Origin: JBEIUO01 sp964549785
GTDB lineage: Bacteria > Planctomycetota > Phycisphaerae > Phycisphaerales > UBA1924
NCBI GenBank assembly: GCA_964549785.1
Contig: CAZJXA010000238.1
Span: 1 to 5,022 of the forward strand
Direction: 5' to 3'
DNA length: 5,022 nucleotides
Shown: positions 1 through 5,022 of the stretch, one piece after another
Layout: each line of letters begins with the position of its first letter
Position numbering within the stretch: the first letter of the stretch is position 1
Translations under genes and position numbers: made by a program
The notes under the pieces: model-generated
Told to the model about the DNA's origin: nothing
Seen by the model: only the letters and a program-made list of their open reading frames with translations
Database searches by the model: none

Positions 1-345
1 GGGCCCGCGCCGGCCCCCACCCCCACCGTTGTTCCCGGTAAAGATGTCATTGAACATCGAGAAGATGTCGTCGACGTTCATCCGGCTGAAGTCGTGCCCG
101 GCCTGCTGGCCGCGGCCGCGCAGCCCCTCATGCCCGTACTGGTCATAGACCTTCCGCTTGGAAGCATCCGAGAGCACCTCGTATGCCTCGGCACACTCCT
201 TGAATTTCACCTCGGCCTCGGCGTCGCCGGGGTTCCGATCCGGGTGAAATTTCATCGCCATGCGGCGGTAGGCGCGCTTGATCTCCTCACCATCAACGGT
301 GCGCTCGATCGACAGAATCTCGTAATAGTCGCGGGTGGTGCGCAT
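1..345 (-). CDS. dnaJ: DnaJ (Hsp40) co-chaperone, N-terminal 115 residues, gene cut by window edge
   Basis: DnaJ delivers unfolded clients to the cytoplasmic Hsp70 DnaK and stimulates its ATPase through the J domain. Translating the minus strand from the ATG at 345 gives MRTTRDYYEIL, a typical J-domain opening. The invariant HPD tripeptide is at residues 34-36 (KFHPDRNPGD), and the helix IV signature SKRKVYDQYG is at 62-71. A Gly-rich linker begins near residue 78, with DDIFSMFNDIF at 92-102 as in full-length DnaJ proteins. The reading frame is open to base 1, so any zinc-binding and C-terminal client domains lie outside the window; class A versus class B cannot be decided here. The start is 3 bases after the fic stop and has no clear Shine-Dalgarno sequence, which suggests translational coupling. 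No grpE is visible in the window. The identity as a J-domain protein is very secure; the symbol dnaJ rather than a paralogue such as cbpA is likely. Confidence 0.95.
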   Translation of the reverse strand, partial: MRTTRDYYEILSIERTVDGEEIKRAYRRMAMKFHPDRNPGDAEAEVKFKECAEAYEVLSDASKRKVYDQYGHEGLRGRGQQAGHDFSRMNVDDIFSMFNDIFTGNNGGGGGRRGP

Positions 346-348
346 TGG

Positions 349-1140
349 TCAGTCGGGGCTGAGGAGGTGCTGCATCGAGTCGTGAAGGCTGCGGATGATG
401 AACGCGGGAAAAAGCCTTGTGCCGCCCGCGTTCGCGTCTTCCAGTGCCGCGAGGTACCGGGCGCGCTGCTCGACACGGATGATGGCGTGCAAGAAGTTGT
501 GGCGCAACAGGTGAAAGTTCATGAAAAGGCGAGCGGTTCGGCCGTTGCCGTCGAAGAAGGGATGGACGGCGGCAAGGTTGTAGTGGAGTTCGGCGGCCCG
601 CACCCCGGGGTGTACGTTCGGACGGACGGAACGTTCGAGGAGCACGGGCATAAGGCGGTCAAAGTCGCGGCTGGGGGGCGGGATGTAGCGAGTGCCCTTG
701 ATAAGCACCCGCTCACCACCGAACCGACCGGCGTTGAGTGGATCGATATCCGAAAGCACGCACGCGTGGACGGCAAGTAGATCGTGCTCCGTGATGGAGG
801 AGCCGGGCGGCCGGCCGACGGCCCACTGCTCGACCAGCGCCAACGCGCGGTCGTGATTGCGGGCCTCGTAAATCTCCCGGAGCGATCTGCCACCCTCGGG
901 CGCAATGCCTTCAAGAATGAGCTGAGTCTCACGCAGCGTGAGGGTGCTGCCCTCGATCGCATTCGAGTGATACGTGAGTTCAACTCGGAGGGCCTCGACA
1001 GAGTTTGCCGGGATGCGGCCGGCGTCGCGCTCGGCAAGGTATCGGGCGTGACATTGTCCGAGCCGCTCAATCTCGGGAGCGAGAGACGCTGCCGCGTCGT
1101 CGAAACTCCGCAGGGGTTCGGGCGGGTCGGGGGTGGTCAT
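349..1140 (-). CDS. Fic-domain protein, class II (probable AMP-transferase/deAMPylase)
   Basis: Fic enzymes usually transfer AMP from ATP to a hydroxyl side chain of a target protein, and some remove it. The 263-residue product has the complete catalytic motif HPFFDGNGRTAR at residues 193-204, including the catalytic His193 and the nucleotide-binding GNGR. An N-terminal SNAIEG (59-64) matches the (S/T)xxxE(G/N) inhibitory helix, so Glu63 should hold the enzyme in check, as in class II Fic proteins. The flap segment that positions the target, GRFGGERVLIKGTRYIPPP, lies near 138-156. No membrane segment is seen. I chose the ATG at 1140; the frame stays open to a TTG at 1272, but that extension overlaps the upstream gene and looks non-conserved. 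Shine-Dalgarno evidence is weak. The gene lies 76 bases after a small membrane-protein gene and 3 bases before dnaJ, so it is probably co-transcribed with dnaJ. The substrate is unknown. Confidence 0.93.
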   Translation of the reverse strand: MTTPDPPEPLRSFDDAAASLAPEIERLGQCHARYLAERDAGRIPANSVEALRVELTYHSNAIEGSTLTLRETQLILEGIAPEGGRSLREIYEARNHDRALALVEQWAVGRPPGSSITEHDLLAVHACVLSDIDPLNAGRFGGERVLIKGTRYIPPPSRDFDRLMPVLLERSVRPNVHPGVRAAELHYNLAAVHPFFDGNGRTARLFMNFHLLRHNFLHAIIRVEQRARYLAALEDANAGGTRLFPAFIIRSLHDSMQHLLSPD

Positions 1141-1216
1141 GGGATGATCAACACACAAACTTCGCAAGGGAATCGGGCCATGGTGAGAGCCGGGGAGTAC
1201 TCGTCGTTCTCGGCCC

Positions 1217-1663
1217 TCATGTGTTGAGCTCAACGAGCGGACGTAGATACTCCAAGCGACGTGATCGACCAAGTTCGCGATGCCCGCAAATCGCTACGAG
1301 AGTTGGTGTACCGGTCGTTCCACCAGAGATCGCGTTCGCAACAGCTTCGGCCCCAACACTCTCATAGGAAACCGACTTCTTAATTTCTTCACACGGATTC
1401 AAGTACCGCGTTCTCAGTTCACACAGGGCGCCCAAGTGCCGCGAGTCGGGACGAAGTTCAATGCGTTCAATCTCGATCACGTCCCTGCCCGTGTTCGCCA
1501 TTGAAAGGTGATAACCTTCCGCGTCACGCTTAACGCCAAATAACAACTTCGGCCTGGCCTCTAAAACTCGAAAACATACCGATGCTATCCCGCACACCGC
1601 GGTGAGCACTGTTGCTGCCGCGATGATTACGTTTAAAACAAGCATAAATTCTGAACCGTTCAT
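1217..1663 (-). CDS. Hypothetical membrane-anchored protein, 148 aa
   Basis: I do not recognise this family. The 148-residue product begins with one hydrophobic segment (about residues 7-32, MLVLNVIIAAATVLTAVCGI and on) that looks like a membrane anchor. A soluble part of about 115 residues follows. It holds alternating patterns such as YHLSMANTG (51-59) and VIEIERIEL (62-70), which suggest a small beta-sandwich; this is inference from pattern only. Four Cys residues (24, 30, 81, 91) and one near 126 show no metal-site spacing. The ATG at 1663 is preceded by GTGGA about 4 bases upstream, a poor Shine-Dalgarno match. The coding region is noticeably richer in A/T than the flanking chaperone genes, which may indicate a recently acquired or weakly constrained gene. 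It follows the likely groEL terminator and precedes fic by 76 bases. Whether it is expressed is uncertain. Confidence 0.6.
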   Translation of the reverse strand: MNGSEFMLVLNVIIAAATVLTAVCGIASVCFRVLEARPKLLFGVKRDAEGYHLSMANTGRDVIEIERIELRPDSRHLGALCELRTRYLNPCEEIKKSVSYESVGAEAVANAISGGTTGTPTLVAICGHRELGRSRRLEYLRPLVELNT

Positions 1664-1695
1664 TTTCCACTTTTAGCCGACAGGGCTCCGCCGCA

Positions 1696-1736
1696 CAGAA
1701 AGACAAATCTCCGGCCGCGCGTTCCCACGCGGCCGG
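1696..1736 (-). terminator. Probable intrinsic terminator after groEL
   Basis: A perfect 9-bp inverted repeat, CCGGCCGCG at 1711-1719 and CGCGGCCGG at 1728-1736, encloses an 8-base loop. On the minus strand it begins 6 bases after the groEL stop codon and is followed by a T-rich but interrupted stretch (ATTTGTCTTTC, 1699-1709). The stem is very stable, but the T tract is imperfect, so termination may be partial. Confidence 0.65.
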
Positions 1737-1742
1737 CATCAA

Positions 1743-3362
1743 TCAGGAAACCGCGCCGACCTCGGCACGGGTGTCGTCCTTCAGCTCCGCGATCAGCACG
1801 TTCGTCGTGAGCATCAGCCCGGCCACGCTCGCCGCGTTGATGAGAGCGGTCTTCGCGACCAACGCCGCGTCGATGATCCCGGCCTTCACGAGGTCGGTGT
1901 AGTCGCCGGTCGCGGCGTTGAAGCCGTGGCTCGCCACCTTCTGCTCCTTGACCTTCTCGACGACCAGGTCGCCGTCGTACCCGGCGTTCTCAGCGATCTG
2001 TCGGCACGGCGCTTCCAGAGCCTTGGCGATGATGTCGAAACCCAGCTTCTCGTCGTCGTTCTTCGCCTTCTTCTTCGCGGCCAGGACGGCCTCCTGCGTG
2101 CGGAGAAGCGCGACGCCGCCACCGGGAACAAACCCTTCCTTGGCGGCCGCGCGGGTGCTCTTGAGAGCGTCGTCAACCAAATCCTTGGTGGATTTCATCG
2201 CGACCTCGGTAGCGCCGCCGACCGAAATCATCGCGACGCCGCTCGTGAGTTTGGCCAGACGCTCCATGAGTTTCTCACGATCGTAATCGCTGGTCGACTT
2301 GTCGTGCTGAGCCTTGATCTGCTCGGCCCGCCCCTTGATCTCGGGCTTCTTGCCGGCCCCTTCGATGATCGTCGTGTCGTCCTTGGTGACAACGATCTTC
2401 TTGGCCCGGCCGAGCTCGGAGAGTTCGACCGACTCCAGGTTGCGACCCAGATCCTCGGCGATAAAGGTGCCCCCCGTCAGCACCGCGATGTCCCCGAGCA
2501 TCGACTTGCGACGATCGCCGAAGCCCGGAGCCTTCACCGCGCAGATTTTCAGCGTGCCGCGGAGCCGGTTGACAACCAGCGCCGCGAGGGCCTCGTTCTC
2601 CACCTCTTCCGCGATCAACAGAAGCGGCTTGCCGCCCGCGGCGATCTTGTTCAGCAGCGGAAGCAGGTCCGGGAGATTGGAAATCTTCTTCTCGTAGATC
2701 AGGATGTACGCGTCCTCGAGCACCGCCTCCGCCGTCTTCGGGTCGGTCATGAAGTACGGCGAGAGGTACCCCTTGTCGAACTGCATGCCCTCGACATAAT
2801 CGAGCGTGGTGGTGGCCGTCTTGCCGTCCTGAATCTCGACGACGCCGTCCGCGCCGACCTTCGAGATCGCCTCCGCGATCAGTTCGCCGATCGCCGCGTC
2901 GTGGTTGGCCGAAACGGTCGCGATCTTGCGGTAATCGTCCTTGCCCTTGCACTTGGTCGCCATCGCGTCGATGGCCTCGCTCACGGCCTCGGCCGCCTTG
3001 ATGATGCCGCGCTGCAACTGCACGGGGTTGGCGCCCGCCGCGACATGCCGAAGACCCTCTGTAAAAATGGCCTGCGCGAGCACGGTCGCGGCCGTCGTGC
3101 CGTCACCGGCCTTGTCCGCGGTTTTCTTCGCGACCTCGTGAACCATCTTCGCGCCCATCGCCTGGAAGGGCTCGGGAAGGTTCACCTCCTTGGCGACCGA
3201 AACGCCGTCCTTCGTGATGTGCGGGCCGCCATAGGACTTCTCAATGACAACGAAGCGGCCCGACGGCCCCATCGTGCACTTGACGGCGTCGGCCAGGCGA
3301 TCCACACCCTTCTTCATTTCGAGTAGGGCGGAATCGGAAAACATGATCTGTTTGGTGGACAT
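1743..3362 (-). CDS. groEL: GroEL chaperonin (60 kDa), full length, without GGM tail
   Basis: GroEL forms the cytoplasmic double-ring chamber that folds proteins with ATP and its lid GroES. The product is 539 residues, close to the usual 540-550. Using E. coli numbering, which aligns almost without gaps, the ATPase residues Asp87 (in GDGTT, 86-90) and Asp398 are present, as is the GGG loop at 414-416. The apical residues that bind substrate and GroES are kept: Tyr199, Tyr203, Phe204, Leu234, Leu237, Val263, Val264. It should therefore work with the adjacent GroES. Oddities are Ala91 where E. coli has Thr, GPSGRF (32-37) in place of GPKGRN, and an end at DDTRAEVGAVS with no Gly-Gly-Met repeats. 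I chose the ATG at 3362 (MSTKQIMF) because a GAAGGA ribosome-binding site lies 5 bases upstream; an in-frame ATG at 3389 has none and adds nine unlikely residues. It lies 205 bases after groES and is followed by a probable terminator. Confidence 0.98.
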   Translation of the reverse strand: MSTKQIMFSDSALLEMKKGVDRLADAVKCTMGPSGRFVVIEKSYGGPHITKDGVSVAKEVNLPEPFQAMGAKMVHEVAKKTADKAGDGTTAATVLAQAIFTEGLRHVAAGANPVQLQRGIIKAAEAVSEAIDAMATKCKGKDDYRKIATVSANHDAAIGELIAEAISKVGADGVVEIQDGKTATTTLDYVEGMQFDKGYLSPYFMTDPKTAEAVLEDAYILIYEKKISNLPDLLPLLNKIAAGGKPLLLIAEEVENEALAALVVNRLRGTLKICAVKAPGFGDRRKSMLGDIAVLTGGTFIAEDLGRNLESVELSELGRAKKIVVTKDDTTIIEGAGKKPEIKGRAEQIKAQHDKSTSDYDREKLMERLAKLTSGVAMISVGGATEVAMKSTKDLVDDALKSTRAAAKEGFVPGGGVALLRTQEAVLAAKKKAKNDDEKLGFDIIAKALEAPCRQIAENAGYDGDLVVEKVKEQKVASHGFNAATGDYTDLVKAGIIDAALVAKTALINAASVAGLMLTTNVLIAELKDDTRAEVGAVS

Positions 3363-3367
3363 GGGAA

Positions 3368-3379
3368 TCCTTCGGAAGG
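3368..3379 (-). promoter_or_regulatory. groEL ribosome-binding site inside a short dyad
   Basis: On the minus strand GAAGGA (3368-3373) ends 5 bases before the ATG at 3362, which decides the start in favour of MSTKQIMF. The site overlaps a small inverted repeat, CCTTC/GAAGG with a 1-base centre (3369-3379). The dyad abuts the first GGCACTA heptamer. A role of the dyad in hiding the ribosome site is speculative because the tight centre makes a poor hairpin. Confidence 0.7.
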
Positions 3380-3560
3380 CACTAGGCACTCGGCACTAGG
3401 CGATAGGAAAAGGCGGGGGAGAGGCACTAGCCAAAGCTGGGAGAGGGACTCGCGACTCGGCACTGGCGACGGGCCGGAAAGGCATTGGCACTATGCGGAA
3501 TGCGTTCTGGGTTCGAGGCTGGTGTGTTGCCTTTACCCCGAGTGCCCAGTGCCGAGTACC
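3378..3560. repeat. Clustered 7-base GGCACTN repeats between groES and groEL
   Basis: The 205-base spacer between groES and groEL holds runs of a heptamer related to GGCACT(A/C/G). On the plus strand, four tandem units occupy 3378-3405 (GGCACTA, GGCACTC, GGCACTA, GGCGATA). A single GGCACTA is at 3423-3429. Four degenerate units occupy 3445-3472 (GGGACTC, GCGACTC, GGCACTG, GCGACGG), and a GGCATT/GGCACTA pair is at 3481-3493. At 3540-3560 three units run in the opposite orientation (GAGTGCC, CAGTGCC, GAGTACC), ending 7 bases from the groES stop codon. No ORF with family features occupies the spacer. The repeats look like dispersed intergenic elements or a folded mRNA leader for groEL; the function is unknown. 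Confidence 0.75.
3455..3557 (-). repeat. 12-bp inverted repeat bracketing the middle of the groES-groEL spacer
   Basis: ACTCGGCACTGG at 3455-3466 is perfectly complementary to CCAGTGCCGAGT at 3546-3557, so a transcript crossing the spacer could form a 12-bp stem closing a 79-base loop. An alternative 10-base partner, ACTCGGCACT at 3388-3397 near the groEL start, could compete for the same right arm. The complementarity is seen directly; any effect on mRNA stability, processing or groEL translation is inference. Confidence 0.6.
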
Positions 3561-3567
3561 TGCCGTC

Positions 3568-3858
3568 TCAGCCGTTGATGACGCCGAGCAGTTCCGTCTC
3601 TCGCATGATCAGGTGCTTCACGCCCTTGATCTCGACTTCGGTTCCGGCGTACTTGCCGAACACGACCGTGTCGCCGGTGCGCACCGACATCTCGCCGCGC
3701 TTCCCGTTATCCAGGCGCTTGCCCGGGCCCGTGGCCACAACCTGGCCCTTGACCGGCTTCTCCTTCGACGACTCCGGCAGGAAAATGCCGCTGGCGGTCT
3801 TGGTTTCGGCTTCGCTGGGCTTGACGAGGACGCGATCTTCGAGTGGCTTGACAGACAT
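3568..3858 (-). CDS. groES: GroES co-chaperonin (10 kDa)
   Basis: GroES forms the seven-subunit lid that caps GroEL and closes the folding chamber. The product is 96 residues, the normal length. It starts MSVKPLEDRVLVKP, and the mobile loop that docks onto GroEL is at about 17-36 with the core GIFLPE (24-29). GQVVATGPGK (38-47) and the segment GDTVVFGKYAGTEVEIKG (62-79) are typical GroES strands, ending LIMRETELLGVING. The ATG at 3858 has AGGAG 6 bases upstream, the clearest ribosome-binding site in the window. It lies 45 bases after dedA and 205 bases ahead of groEL, in the usual groES-groEL order but with an unusually long, repeat-filled spacer. I see no CIRCE operator (HrcA site) directly upstream, so any heat-shock control must act elsewhere or by another route. 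Confidence 0.98.
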   Translation of the reverse strand: MSVKPLEDRVLVKPSEAETKTASGIFLPESSKEKPVKGQVVATGPGKRLDNGKRGEMSVRTGDTVVFGKYAGTEVEIKGVKHLIMRETELLGVING

Positions 3859-3864
3859 GGAAAA

Positions 3865-3869
3865 CTCCT
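3865..3869 (-). promoter_or_regulatory. groES ribosome-binding site
   Basis: AGGAG on the minus strand, 6 bases before the groES ATG, gives a near-consensus Shine-Dalgarno site. It is stronger than the sites of most other genes here, which fits high independent expression of groES. A T6 run (3871-3876 as A6 on the plus strand) precedes it. Confidence 0.75.
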
Positions 3870-3903
3870 GAAAAAAGGCGTGAAACGTTGAATCAGCCCC
3901 CGC

Positions 3904-4623
3904 TCAGACTTCGGCGGAGGGTTTGGTAGCGCCAACCGGAACGGGAGCGGGCCTGAACTTTTCGATCATGAACTGGACGACAATCGGGAGCACCGATACA
4001 GCGATAATCCCGAGAATGACGAGCTCAAAATTCTTCTTCACAAACGCGGTCTGCCCGAAGGCGTGGCCCGCGCCGACGCAAACGGCGACCCACAAAAAGG
4101 CTCCGACGATGTTGAACCAGATGAACCGGCCATAGTCCATCGCGCCCGCACCCGCGACAAACGGAATGAAGGTGCGGACAATCGGCACAAAGCGGGCCAT
4201 GATCACGGCCTTGCCGCCGTGTCGCTCGTAGAAGGCGTGGGCCCGGTCCAGGTGCTGCTTCTTGAAACCCTTGGCCAGCAGTTTTCGCCAGAGCGGCGCG
4301 TCCGCCGGGCAGACGCCGTCGCTGCGGAACACGCGCGGCCCCACAAACTTCCCCACGTGGTAGTTGACGGCGTCGCCGATGACCGCCGCTACGAAAATAA
4401 CAATCGACACCGTCCACACGTTGATCGGCTTCTCATCACTGGCGGCCAGGGCGCCCGCGGCAAAGAGCAGTGAATCGCCCGGCAGAAACGGGAGCACCAC
4501 CACGCCCGTTTCAAGGAAAATGATCGCGAAGATAAGCCCGTACACCCACCACTCTCCGTGTTCAGAAGTGAACGCAGCGAGGTGCTTGTCAACGTGCAGG
4601 AAGATGTCGAGCAGTTTCGACAT
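3904..4623 (-). CDS. DedA-family (VTT domain) inner-membrane protein
   Basis: DedA proteins are multi-pass inner-membrane proteins linked to membrane homeostasis, proton-motive force and lipid-carrier recycling. The 239-residue product shows the family hallmarks in order: FLETGVVVLPFLPGDSLLF (36-54), with acidic Glu38 and Asp50 in the re-entrant region; GDAVNYHVGKFVG (83-95); and HGGKAVIMARFVPIVRTFIPFVAG (135-158), with Arg144 and Arg150. Hydrophobic segments lie near 27-60, 70-90, 150-160, 168-190 and 199-220. The C-terminal tail (about 221-239) is Pro-rich and hydrophilic. Between GPRVF and the KKQHLDRAHAFYERHGG helix there is a longer linker (about 100-120, with DGVCPADAPLWRKLLAKGF) than I expect for typical DedA proteins. 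The ATG at 4623 has no obvious ribosome site and is 9 bases after the preceding small gene, so coupling is likely. Which DedA subgroup it belongs to is not clear, so no symbol is given. Confidence 0.93.
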   Translation of the reverse strand: MSKLLDIFLHVDKHLAAFTSEHGEWWVYGLIFAIIFLETGVVVLPFLPGDSLLFAAGALAASDEKPINVWTVSIVIFVAAVIGDAVNYHVGKFVGPRVFRSDGVCPADAPLWRKLLAKGFKKQHLDRAHAFYERHGGKAVIMARFVPIVRTFIPFVAGAGAMDYGRFIWFNIVGAFLWVAVCVGAGHAFGQTAFVKKNFELVILGIIAVSVLPIVVQFMIEKFRPAPVPVGATKPSAEV

Positions 4624-4632
4624 GGATCAAAA

Positions 4633-4857
4633 TCAGACTTTCGGACGGCCCGCACCGCCGCCACCGCCGCCAAGACTCTTGGCGGATTTGTGAGCGTGGT
4701 GACCCTTATCCGGTCGGTGTGCTGCAACCGAGTCGGCCTCTTTCTTCTCTTCCTTGGTCTGTTCCTTGGCGTTGAGGTCGATGCTGTTCTTCTTCGCGGG
4801 CTGGGCGCCCGACGCCCCCGTCCCGAGGCGGTTAAAAAGGTCATTGGGCTTGGGCAT
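4633..4857 (-). CDS. Small Lys/His/Gly-rich protein, 74 aa, unknown function
   Basis: I do not recognise this protein. It begins MPKPNDLFNRLG and continues with a strongly charged middle (residues 22-41, KKNSIDLNAKEQTKEEKKEA), a His/Lys patch KGHHAHKSAK (51-60), and a C-terminal run of six glycines (63-68) before AGRPKV. There is no signal peptide, membrane segment or Cys pair, and most of it is probably disordered. I chose the ATG at 4857 because AAAGGA lies 7 bases upstream; the frame is open up to an ATG at 4968, but that 37-residue extension has no ribosome site and looks like non-coding sequence. It sits between the end of an upstream groEL and dedA, with only 9 bases to dedA. A nucleic-acid- or polyanion-binding role would fit the composition but is a guess. 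Confidence 0.6.
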   Translation of the reverse strand: MPKPNDLFNRLGTGASGAQPAKKNSIDLNAKEQTKEEKKEADSVAAHRPDKGHHAHKSAKSLGGGGGGAGRPKV

Positions 4858-4864
4858 GATGCGA

Positions 4865-4881
4865 TCCTTTGTCCGACAAAG
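4865..4881 (-). promoter_or_regulatory. Ribosome-binding site overlapping a 7-bp dyad
   Basis: AAAGGA (4865-4870 on the minus strand) lies 7 bases before the ATG at 4857. It overlaps a perfect 7-bp inverted repeat, CTTTGTC at 4867-4873 and GACAAAG at 4875-4881, centred on one base. Such a dyad could be a protein-binding site or could mask ribosome access; with a single example in the window it may also be chance. Confidence 0.4.
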
Positions 4882-4976
4882 CAGTTTCAGTGCCGAAAAT
4901 CCGGACTTGATTTCCAACCTATCAACGGAAGGTCGAGACACCCCAAGCCCTGGCCTGGCCGAGGGCATGCGGTCCT

Positions 4977-5022
4977 TTAGAACCCCATCCCACCCATGCC
5001 GCCCATACCACCCATACCACCC
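4977..5022 (-). CDS. groEL: Second GroEL chaperonin, C-terminal GGM tail only, gene cut by window edge
   Basis: The minus strand entering the right edge reads GGMGGMGGMGGMGF followed by a TAA stop (4977-4979). Repeated Gly-Gly-Met ending a protein is the characteristic disordered tail of GroEL, which hangs into the chaperonin cavity and aids folding. Only 14 codons are present, so the rest of the protein, its length and any partner groES are outside the window. The chaperonin context next door supports the assignment strongly. This copy is distinct from the full-length groEL at 1743-3362, which lacks the tail, so the locus holds two different groEL genes on the same strand about 1.6 kb apart. 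A 119-base gap without an obvious terminator separates it from the next start codon. A different Gly/Met-rich protein is possible but unlikely. Confidence 0.88.
   Translation of the reverse strand, partial: GGMGGMGGMGGMGF

Noticed and set aside
94..780. A 228-codon plus-strand open frame across dnaJ and fic
   Set aside because: It runs antisense to two clearly recognised genes and shows no family features of its own.
1141..1272. A 44-residue N-terminal extension of Fic from a TTG start
   Set aside because: It overlaps the end of the upstream gene by 56 bases, needs a rare start codon, and the added residues do not resemble Fic N-termini. The ATG at 1140 fits the family better.
1926..3326. 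A 466-codon open frame on the plus strand, fully antisense to groEL
   Set aside because: It mirrors a highly conserved GroEL coding sequence in a GC-rich genome, where antisense frames stay open by codon bias. Its translation is Arg/Leu/Asp-rich with no recognisable domain.
3385..3560. A CIRCE (HrcA) operator, suggested by GCACTC and GAGTGC cores
   Set aside because: CIRCE needs TTAGCACTC, 9 bases, then GAGTGCTAA. The cores here belong to tandem heptamers, lack the TTA/TAA ends and the 9-base spacing, and lie after groES rather than before it.
3378..3560. A CRISPR array in the groES-groEL spacer
   Set aside because: The repeat units are only 7 bases, tandem and degenerate, occur in both orientations, and have no spacers of uniform length.
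3897..3920. A terminator between dedA and groES
   Set aside because: A 7-bp stem with one mismatch-type G-U pair can be drawn across the dedA stop codon, but the only T run is about 20 bases further on, next to the groES ribosome site. It is too weak to call.
4858..4968. A 37-residue extension of the 74-aa protein from an ATG at 4968
   Set aside because: No ribosome site precedes it and the composition differs from the rest of the protein, while the ATG at 4857 has a well-placed AAAGGA.

Overview
This window comes from a GC-rich bacterial chromosome, and every gene I can support is on the minus strand. The clustering of more than one groEL, the weak or absent Shine-Dalgarno sequences before several genes, and the high GC content would suit a planctomycete (possibly Gemmata-like). 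That placement is an impression from the sequence, not a demonstrated assignment.

In transcription order (right to left), the window opens with the last 14 codons of a groEL that carries the classic GGM-repeat tail; the rest of that gene lies beyond base 5022. Next come a 74-residue Lys/His/Gly-rich protein that I do not recognise and, 9 bases on, a DedA-family membrane protein. After 45 bases follows groES. A 205-base spacer packed with 7-base GGCACTN-type repeats, in both orientations, separates groES from a full-length groEL (539 aa) that has no GGM tail. A GC-rich hairpin followed by a T-rich stretch just after this groEL probably terminates transcription.

The left third holds three more genes: a small membrane-anchored protein of unknown function in a visibly more AT-rich stretch, a class II Fic-domain (AMP-transferase type) protein, and the first 115 codons of dnaJ, which starts only 3 bases after the fic stop codon and runs off the left edge.

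The theme is protein folding: GroES with a GroEL, part of a second GroEL, and the Hsp70 co-chaperone DnaJ. Two unexpected partners stand out. The Fic enzyme is apparently coupled in translation to dnaJ, and the DedA protein sits just ahead of groES. The most interesting points are the fic-dnaJ pairing, the heptamer repeats between groES and groEL, and the two GroEL paralogues with different C-termini. I saw no tRNA, rRNA, CRISPR array or insertion sequence, and no gene-free stretch longer than about 205 bases.
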